This document shows, one piece after another, positions 14,724 to 20,070 of a stretch of 20,070 nucleotides of DNA. Numbering within the stretch: the stretch's first letter is position 1; every line of letters begins with the position of its first letter. Below the pieces are notes generated by a model. The model ran no database searches, had not been told where the DNA came from, and was given only the letters and a program-made list of their open reading frames with translations. Source of the stretch: Bacteroidales bacterium (GTDB lineage Bacteria > Bacteroidota > Bacteroidia > Bacteroidales > Muribaculaceae); the NCBI GenBank assembly GCA_900766975.1, contig CAAFXO010000047.1:1-20070 (forward strand), read 5' to 3'. The position numbers and the translations under genes are program-made.

Positions 14724-15425
14724 TCACTCGGCATTGTCGGGAGCGATCAACTTATAGCCTCTGCCATGGATGTTGATGATCTCGATCTGCGGGTCGTCTT
14801 TGAGAAGCTTACGAAGCTTGGTGATATACACATCCATGCTTCGAGCGTTGAAGTAGTTGTCGTCGATCCATATCGACTTCAGCGCATAGTTACGTTCCAG
14901 GATCTCATTGATATGCTGGCAGAGGAGTGCCAAGAGCTCCGACTCTTTGGTGGTGAGCTTCTGGGTCTTATTGTTAGCAATCAGAGTCTGCTTCTGAGTG
15001 TCGAACGTGTAGCGACCGATCTTGAAGACGGTGATCTCCTTATCACGTTTTCCTCTGACACGGCGCAAAATCGCACTGATACGCGACACCAACTCCTCCA
15101 TCGAGAAGGGCTTGGTGATATAATCATCAGCTCCGATCTTAAAGCCCTGGAGCACATCCTCCTTCATGTTCTTCGCTGTCAGGAAGATGATAGGCACTTC
15201 GCTATTGACATTGCGGATCTCTTGTGCCAACGTGAACCCATCCTTCTTGGGCATCATCACATCGAGCACGCAGATATCATACTTACCTTTCAAGAACTCC
15301 TTGTAGCCCTTGTCGCCATCCGAGCACAAATCGGCGTTAAATCCCTTAGCTTGGAGAAACTCTCTGAGCAACATACCCAGGTTCTCATCATCTTCGCAAA
15401 GCAGAATCTTTAACTTATCTTCCAT
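14724..15425 (-). CDS. rprY: Response regulator, OmpR/PhoB type (RprY-like)
   Basis: This is the DNA-binding partner of the adjacent sensor kinase. The 233-residue product has an N-terminal receiver domain with acidic pocket D12-D13, phospho-acceptor D55 (CVLDVMMP), T83 and K105 (YITKPFSMEE). A C-terminal winged-helix domain (about 130-230) ends in NARSMDVYITKLRKLL and HGRGYKLI. The overall sequence closely resembles what I recall of Bacteroides and Porphyromonas RprY, a regulator linked to oxidative and envelope stress. I chose the ATG at 15425, where EDKLKILLCEDD begins; the frame runs 8 codons further upstream to 15449. It is separated from rprX by 107 bp, which contains a small inverted repeat. 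Confidence 0.92.
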   Translation of the reverse strand: MEDKLKILLCEDDENLGMLLREFLQAKGFNADLCSDGDKGYKEFLKGKYDICVLDVMMPKKDGFTLAQEIRNVNSEVPIIFLTAKNMKEDVLQGFKIGADDYITKPFSMEELVSRISAILRRVRGKRDKEITVFKIGRYTFDTQKQTLIANNKTQKLTTKESELLALLCQHINEILERNYALKSIWIDDNYFNARSMDVYITKLRKLLKDDPQIEIINIHGRGYKLIAPDNAE

Positions 15426-15454
15426 TGTTTCTTGGTTTTTATATGACACAACAC

Positions 15455-15471
15455 TTAAAGTATCACTTTAA
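15455..15471. repeat. Short inverted repeat in the rprX-rprY gap
   Basis: TTAAAGT (15455-15461) and ACTTTAA (15465-15471) are a 7-bp palindrome with a 3-bp spacer, centred about 38 bp before the rprY start. The 107-bp gap is long for a two-component pair, so a separate rprY promoter or an autoregulatory site is possible. The sequence is AT-rich and could be chance. Confidence 0.3.
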
Positions 15472-15532
15472 CTATTATGTCTTGGTTTATATTATTTTCA
15501 ATGTTTTAACTTAGTCTATTGTTATACATCTA

Positions 15533-17068
15533 TTATACATCCTCCACTAAAGGGAGCTTAATGATAAATGTACTTCCGACGCCATATTCACTCTCCACGG
15601 TGATTGTGCCTCGGAAGGCGGTGATCATCTTCTTGACGTATGCCAAACCGAGTCCGAAACCCTTCACGTCATGCAGATTGCCTGTTGAAACACGATAGAA
15701 TTTCTCAAAGATATGTCTGGCATGCTCCTTCTTAATGCCGATACCATTGTCGGATATGCGGATCTCTATCATCTTGTCTGCCACTTCGGCTGTAGTGATC
15801 TCCAACATCGGTTCGACATCCTCTTTCATATATTTCAAGGCATTGTCCAAGAGATTGAAGATAACGTTGGTAAATTGCATCTCATCTACATTGACATCTG
15901 CCTCGATGGCGTCAAGTCGTGTGGCGATTTGTCCGCCCTGTTTTTCGACTTTCAGTTTGAAGGTGTTCACGACGTTATCGATGATGGCATTGGCATTGAC
16001 TACACTGAACTTCAGTGTATTGCCTGTCTTTTCGAGCACTGATAGTTGCAACACCTTCTCCACATGGAAACGAAGACGCTTCGACTCGTCGACGATGATC
16101 TCCGACAAGTGGGCAAGTGATCCTTCCGACTTGGCTATCGAAGGGTCAGAAAGCATCTGTCCCGCCAAGGATATAGTGGAGATAGGCGTCTTCAATTCGT
16201 GAGTCATATTGTTGATGAAATCAGTCTTCATCTCCGCCAGGTTCTTCTGCCGGAATGCCAAAATCAGTGTATAAATAAACACTAAGAGCAAAATCACGGT
16301 AAAGATAAGCGAGGGGATGATAAACCTCACCGACTTCATAATATAGCTATTCTTGGTGGGGAATTGCACACTCAGTGTAAAGGGAGAGTCGGTATTTGAG
16401 AAAAGAGGGATGGTGTAATTATCTTCACACGCCGAGTCGAACCCCTCGGTGGAATATATCTGTTGGTTGCGATGGTCGGTGATGGCGAAGGTGAAGGGCA
16501 CGGTCACACCATTGTTGGCAAGTTCGACACGGAGACAGTTGCGAATCGTTACGGAGTCGGCACGTTCCACAGCCGGACGTGTACTCGAATCGCGTAAGAT
16601 ACTCAATATCACCTCATTGAGAAGCCCCTTCTGGTATAAATACTGGCTGCGGATCACCTCCTGCATTGCCCCATAGCGGTCGCCGACATTTTGAGTGGCA
16701 GAGGGAAAACTTATCTTACCGGTGTTGCGTGTCGGATCGATCTCCGATGATAGCGTATAGTTGGTGATCGTGCCGTCAGGATTCTCAACAGAGTATCTCA
16801 AACTCTTATTATCATTGTCTTGGGGATTATACTCCTCTGCGTCATAGATGCTTGACTCGATGATATTGACATCCTGCTCCAAGAAATAGCGTGTCTCTTG
16901 GCGCTCCAAAAAGTCCGAGGTGGAGTTGAGAGAGCGCATCACCCCCTCGGTAAACTGTTCCTCACGCATCTTGACCATATTCTCAAGATACATGATCTGA
17001 AAGTAGAGCAACGCTGTAAATGCCACCGACATCAGCGCAGCAAGTATCCACATTATCGACTTCTTCAT
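15533..17068 (-). CDS. rprX: Sensor histidine kinase (RprX-like)
   Basis: This inner-membrane sensor autophosphorylates and passes phosphate to the RprY-like regulator. From the ATG at 17068 the product is 511 residues: TM1 at about 5-23, a periplasmic sensing domain of about 220 residues, TM2 at about 248-272, then the HisKA domain with H-box MTHELKTPIST (H290). The ATPase domain has N-box FNLLDNALKY (404-413), G1 ISDNGIGI (438-445) and G2 GFGLGLAYVKKM. No HAMP domain is obvious between TM2 and the H-box. The frame continues nine codons upstream to 17095, but those codons overlap a perfect palindrome, so the internal ATG is preferred. It leads the run with rprY, plsC and thiD and is divergent from the DUF3575 operon. 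Confidence 0.92.
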   Translation of the reverse strand: MKKSIMWILAALMSVAFTALLYFQIMYLENMVKMREEQFTEGVMRSLNSTSDFLERQETRYFLEQDVNIIESSIYDAEEYNPQDNDNKSLRYSVENPDGTITNYTLSSEIDPTRNTGKISFPSATQNVGDRYGAMQEVIRSQYLYQKGLLNEVILSILRDSSTRPAVERADSVTIRNCLRVELANNGVTVPFTFAITDHRNQQIYSTEGFDSACEDNYTIPLFSNTDSPFTLSVQFPTKNSYIMKSVRFIIPSLIFTVILLLVFIYTLILAFRQKNLAEMKTDFINNMTHELKTPISTISLAGQMLSDPSIAKSEGSLAHLSEIIVDESKRLRFHVEKVLQLSVLEKTGNTLKFSVVNANAIIDNVVNTFKLKVEKQGGQIATRLDAIEADVNVDEMQFTNVIFNLLDNALKYMKEDVEPMLEITTAEVADKMIEIRISDNGIGIKKEHARHIFEKFYRVSTGNLHDVKGFGLGLAYVKKMITAFRGTITVESEYGVGSTFIIKLPLVEDV

Positions 17069-17087
17069 TACTTTATCCTTTTTCCGC

Positions 17088-17107
17088 AACGACAATTTTT
17101 TGTCGTT
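17088..17107. promoter_or_regulatory. Palindrome just upstream of rprX
   Basis: AACGACAA (17088-17095) and TTGTCGTT (17100-17107) form a perfect 8-bp inverted repeat around TTTT, 19 bp before the rprX ATG. It could be an autoregulatory operator or a leader hairpin that limits translation. Confidence 0.45.
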
Positions 17108-17141
17108 CTATATCTATAACGAACAATTCTTCTTAAAATTT

Positions 17142-17179
17142 TAACAATTGAATGTAAAATTAACAATTAAATGTAAATT
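17142..17179. repeat. Tandem 19-bp direct repeat in the divergent control region
   Basis: TAACAATTGAATGTAAAAT (17142-17160) is followed at once by TAACAATTAAATGTAAATT (17161-17179), identical at 17 of 19 positions. Tandem sites two helical turns apart are typical of OmpR/PhoB-type regulators, so this is a candidate RprY-like binding region between rprX and the surface-protein operon. It is AT-rich. The rest of the 279-bp gap holds only AT-rich sequence, the palindrome at 17088-17107 and a weak promoter match. Confidence 0.45.
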
Positions 17180-17271
17180 TTCCTACTATTTAACCAAATA
17201 ATTTTAATTTAGTTAGAGCGCGTTCCTTAAATTTATATGGATTGAGTATCGAGTAATATTTTATTGATTTT

Positions 17272-17300
17272 TTTGTCACACTTTTATTAACATTTTTTTG
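17272..17300 (+). promoter_or_regulatory. Weak candidate promoter of the DUF3575 operon
   Basis: TTTG (17272-17275) and a -7-like TTTTTTTG followed by CA (17293-17300) lie 17 bp apart and about 50 bp before the DUF3575 start. The -7 box has T in place of the consensus A and includes a run of seven T. Both deviations make this a weak match. Confidence 0.25.
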
Positions 17301-17347
17301 CATATTTCATTTCATTTATATAATTTAGCGGTTCAAACCATATTCTA

Positions 17348-18619
17348 ATGCTTATTAAACTCAAATATTTATTAATATTATTTACTTCCTTAATCGTCTA
17401 TTGTTTGGAGGGTTATGCCGCAATTCCGGAGTCGGATAATTGGGGCTATCCTGACTATATCTTTTTTACAAGTAATAGCAATCCCAATAGGGTTTATGAC
17501 ATTAAGAAGGCAAAATTAATACCTGTCATATATAAGGTAAACCGTATCGAGTTGCAGGAATCTGCGATGCTCAATTCTATAGTCTCGACTATTCAGCGCG
17601 TTCGTCAGGATCGTTACACCACCCTCCAACATATATGGATCGGTGGCAGTGCTTCGCCTGAAGGTCCCTTGGACAATAATATCTATCTTGGTGAAAACCG
17701 CGCCTTGGCTCTAAAAAATTACCTGCTCTCCCATACCAATATTCCCGACTCTCTCATCTCCATATACAACTTGGAGGAGGATTGGTATAACACTGAAGCA
17801 TATTTACGCTCTCACGAGTTCGAAAATGGAGCACAGATTCTCCAGATCATAGCAGAAGAACCGAACCGTAACCTTCGCAAGAAGGCAATCCAAGCCATCG
17901 ATGCCGGCGAAACATGGCAACGACTCGTGGACATAGTCTTTCCACCTCTGCGTAATGCCCGCCTTATCATCGAATGTTCACCCCGCACTGACACCATCAG
18001 CTCCATTCCTGTTGGAGATTTGGCACTGGATCTGAAAGCGAGTGCAACAAATCACCCCCTTCGATTTGAGTTTCGTGATATAGAGCAGATTATAAAGAGG
18101 AGGCAGTTTGTCGCCTTGAAGACAAACCTTCTTTTTGCTGCACTTTTGACAGCCAACCTCTCGGTTGAGGCACAGCTTACGAAGCATTTCTCGATAGATG
18201 TGCCAATCTATTATTCCCCCTACGACATAACGGATAAGTTGCGTTTTCGGTTGCTTGCCACCCAACCGGAAGTGCGTTATTGGCCACGCGAAGCAGGGGA
18301 GGGGTGGTTCTGCGGTCTCCATGCCACTGTGGCCGGGTTCAACGTGTCGACACCAAGTTCTTCGCGCTACCAGGATCCGAATCGGGCGATGTGGGGCGTC
18401 GGCATCGGTGGCGGTTGGGCACATAATTTCGGTGCAAACAAGGAATGGACTATCGAGTGCAACCTCGGTGTCGGTTATCTGAACGCCCATTGGGATGCCT
18501 ATCGCAACTGGCACAATGGTCCGAAATATGACAAAGGTTCTTTCCGCTATTGGGGCATCACGCGAGCCGGTGTCTCGATCGGTTATAAGTGGTATTACGT
18601 AACAAAGAGTAAGTTCTGA
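17348..18619 (+). CDS. DUF3575 outer-membrane protein with OmpA-like N-terminal part
   Basis: The 423-residue product begins with a signal-peptide-like hydrophobic segment (about 4-24, ending GYAA). Residues about 94-145 resemble an OmpA-type peptidoglycan-binding module (IWIGGSASPEG, then N and LGENRALALKNYL). Residues about 253-418 match the DUF3575 family: FVALKTNLLFAALLTANLSV, EVRYWP, GVGIGGGWAHN and a closing amphipathic strand GVSIGYKWYY. The repeated aromatic amphipathic strands suggest an outer-membrane beta-barrel. In Bacteroidales, DUF3575 proteins are typically encoded before fimbrillin-like lipoproteins, as here (the next gene starts 14 bp later). A membrane and cell-wall anchoring role for a surface structure is inferred; no function is established. 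Confidence 0.85.
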   Translation: MLIKLKYLLILFTSLIVYCLEGYAAIPESDNWGYPDYIFFTSNSNPNRVYDIKKAKLIPVIYKVNRIELQESAMLNSIVSTIQRVRQDRYTTLQHIWIGGSASPEGPLDNNIYLGENRALALKNYLLSHTNIPDSLISIYNLEEDWYNTEAYLRSHEFENGAQILQIIAEEPNRNLRKKAIQAIDAGETWQRLVDIVFPPLRNARLIIECSPRTDTISSIPVGDLALDLKASATNHPLRFEFRDIEQIIKRRQFVALKTNLLFAALLTANLSVEAQLTKHFSIDVPIYYSPYDITDKLRFRLLATQPEVRYWPREAGEGWFCGLHATVAGFNVSTPSSSRYQDPNRAMWGVGIGGGWAHNFGANKEWTIECNLGVGYLNAHWDAYRNWHNGPKYDKGSFRYWGITRAGVSIGYKWYYVTKSKF

Positions 18620-18633
18620 GGGAGGGTAGTGCT

Positions 18634-19734
18634 ATGAAGAAGAATCTATTGTATACTATTCTGTTCCTGCTGATGCTTCCTTTCGTTACATCGTGTGACG
18701 AAACCATCCACTTCTACCCCGAACCGGAATCAAGCCTCGTTATCCTTCAACTGAATGTTGACCGCGACCCACCGACACTCTACAAGAGAGTCGTGTATGA
18801 TGAGAAGTGGAAAGCCACGACCGAAGATCTCTCCGGCAGTGACAGGGCATATACTTTTCCGGAGGATTATCTCCTTAGAATTACGATTGAGGTCTATCGT
18901 TATTATGGGGAAGATTCTCGCACCGATATACAGGAAGTAGATGAATATCCCACAGTAAGGAGAGTGTTGTTGCTCCCATCGGATGCACAGATGCCGCAAG
19001 ATACTATCCATGCCTATCTGCCTGATGGCAAGTTTAAAGCATTGGCATTTGCCGACTACGTACCGATGGACGAAGCCGCAGACTGGCATTATCTCACCAA
19101 TGATCTCAGAGATATTACCACCAATTTAGAGACATATCCTCGCAATCCACATCTGAGGAGTGCCGCCGCCGGTTCGGCATCTTTTATCATGACCCATCAA
19201 CTTACTGAAGGTGGTTTCCCCGCTACCGAGGAGGCAGCCAATACACCTGTTTTGGATCGAGTGATACCTATCGATCTGACACGCTCGAATGGACGTATTC
19301 GCATCTATTCGAGTGATTGGCGACAGTGTTATGAGTTGCAAGATGATGTGTCGATAAAGTTAATATATAAGGATTATGTCACCACCGGTTATTCCGTTTG
19401 GAACGAACAGCCGAGCGATTACATCACCTCTTATAGCTACATCACCAAGCCACCTCTCGGCGATTATGATCCTCTATTCGACAGTCGACTGATGGTGGAG
19501 GATTATCTCTTCGCACCCTCCGACCGTGAGATGATAGTACATGCCGTGCTTGTCTCTTACGATAAGTTTGGTAATGTTATTAAGGCTACTCCCGACATCG
19601 TTATACCAATTCGTCGTAATCACACCACCATAATATATGCACCCAATTTCACTGTCGGTCTTGATGATGGTGATGGCGACGCCGGACTTAGCGTCGACGA
19701 GAGTTTCGACGATGAGGTGGTGATCATAATCTAA
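18634..19734 (+). CDS. Fimbrillin-superfamily-like surface lipoprotein
   Basis: The 366-residue product has a lipoprotein signal peptide (lipobox FVTSC, Cys 21). Residues about 128-162 (PDGKFKALAFADYV ... WHYLTNDLRDI) follow the pattern 'LPxGxYxxxxxADYV ... YxTNDLRxI' seen in FimA/Mfa-like and DUF6562 proteins of Bacteroidales. Near the C terminus, PIRRNHTTIIYAPNFTV (325-341) resembles the 'PIxRNxxTxIYG' motif of the same superfamily. The tail is rich in Asp and Gly. I cannot tell whether it is an anchor (FimB/Mfa2-like), a DUF5119-type protein or a structural subunit. It starts 14 bp after the DUF3575 gene with a purine-rich GGGAGGG upstream, and is followed after 73 bp by another lipoprotein gene. 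It is almost certainly part of the same operon. Confidence 0.75.
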   Translation: MKKNLLYTILFLLMLPFVTSCDETIHFYPEPESSLVILQLNVDRDPPTLYKRVVYDEKWKATTEDLSGSDRAYTFPEDYLLRITIEVYRYYGEDSRTDIQEVDEYPTVRRVLLLPSDAQMPQDTIHAYLPDGKFKALAFADYVPMDEAADWHYLTNDLRDITTNLETYPRNPHLRSAAAGSASFIMTHQLTEGGFPATEEAANTPVLDRVIPIDLTRSNGRIRIYSSDWRQCYELQDDVSIKLIYKDYVTTGYSVWNEQPSDYITSYSYITKPPLGDYDPLFDSRLMVEDYLFAPSDREMIVHAVLVSYDKFGNVIKATPDIVIPIRRNHTTIIYAPNFTVGLDDGDGDAGLSVDESFDDEVVIII

Positions 19735-19807
19735 TCCCAACGATTTCAATATAATCTTGATAATTCTTTAAATTCATATAAATAGTTAACCTAATTCATA
19801 GATAAAA

Positions 19808-20070
19808 ATGAAAAAAGTCTTATTCTATGCAGCTGCTGTGGCTCTTGCCATGACATCATGTCAGCAAGAAGATTTTCAGCCCTCTATCGTAGCGGATGGT
19901 GAAGGTAATTTCAACATCACCATCGATGCCCCGGATGCGATGAACTCAACTCGCACCTACACACTCGGTTCGGACGATGCCCTCTTCGGGCCTCGCAGCT
20001 CAAGTGCCCTCGGCGGTCTTACCAATGTCGATTGGACTAAATATGACCTCCGATATAAGGTAGTGGTGTA
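19808..20070 (+). CDS. DUF6562-type fimbrillin-like lipoprotein, partial (cut by window end)
   Basis: Only the first 87 residues are in the window. They comprise a lipoprotein signal peptide (MKKVLFYAAAVALAMTSC, Cys 18), a polar linker, a strand FNITIDAPD with a following TR pair as in fimbrillin-like proteins, and ALGGLTNVDWTKYDLRYKVVV. I recognise that last segment as the N-terminal signature of DUF6562 proteins. The 73-bp gap before it is AT-rich, with no clear terminator. DUF3575 and DUF6562 genes commonly occur together in Bacteroidales operons. The function is inferred to be a surface or fimbria-like component and is not proven. Confidence 0.8.
   Translation, partial: MKKVLFYAAAVALAMTSCQQEDFQPSIVADGEGNFNITIDAPDAMNSTRTYTLGSDDALFGPRSSSALGGLTNVDWTKYDLRYKVVV

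Noticed and set aside
14307..15413. 368-codon open frame on the plus strand
   Set aside because: It is antisense across plsC and rprY, both of which carry full sets of catalytic motifs. The plus-strand product resembles nothing.
17293..17299. Run of seven T before the DUF3575 operon as a phase-variation tract
   Set aside because: Seven T is short for slipped-strand switching, and the region is generally T-rich. Without strain comparison there is no support.

Overview
The window looks like a chromosomal segment of a Bacteroidales bacterium, nearer the type IX secretion-bearing lineages (Porphyromonas, Barnesiella or Muribaculaceae-like) than Bacteroides itself. Four things suggest this: a type A type IX (T9SS) sorting domain on the first gene, an RprX/RprY-type two-component pair, Bacteroidetes -7 boxes (TAnnTTTG) before several genes, and a DUF3575 / fimbrillin-like lipoprotein operon. 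No phage, IS element, CRISPR array, tRNA or rRNA was seen.

Layout. (1) 55-1857, plus strand: a large cleaved-adhesin/Omp28-type T9SS cargo gene. Its 5' end seems to be missing: there is no signal peptide, and the open frame begins inside a hairpin. (2) 1949-12570, minus strand, read right to left: rsfS, ftsH, then a tripartite RND efflux set (adaptor, pump, outer-membrane channel), an LpxA-like acyltransferase, and cdsA. In Porphyromonas gingivalis rsfS, ftsH and cdsA are neighbours, so the efflux-lpxA block looks like an insertion into an old housekeeping cluster. A strong terminator follows the lpxA-like gene, and cdsA has its own candidate promoter. (3) 12571-13055: a mostly non-coding gap that may hold one very small membrane-protein gene with a good -7 box. 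(4) 13056-17068, minus strand: rprX, rprY, plsC and thiD as a compact run. (5) 17069-17347: a divergent AT-rich control region with a palindrome and a tandem 19-bp repeat. (6) 17348-20070, plus strand: a DUF3575 outer-membrane protein with an OmpA-like N-terminal part, a fimbrillin-like lipoprotein, and the start of a DUF6562-type lipoprotein cut by the window edge.

How the genes fit together. Most of the window concerns the cell envelope: phospholipid synthesis (plsC, cdsA), a lipid A-type acyltransferase, membrane-protein quality control (ftsH), drug or metabolite export, an envelope-sensing two-component system, and surface or secreted proteins. The least characterised part is the DUF3575 operon at the right end, which looks like a surface-appendage or surface-lipoprotein system and is divergently transcribed from rprX. 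The other points worth a second look are an RND pump with two extra hydrophobic segments, an LpxA-like enzyme lacking one conserved histidine, and several perfect inverted repeats in intergenic regions.
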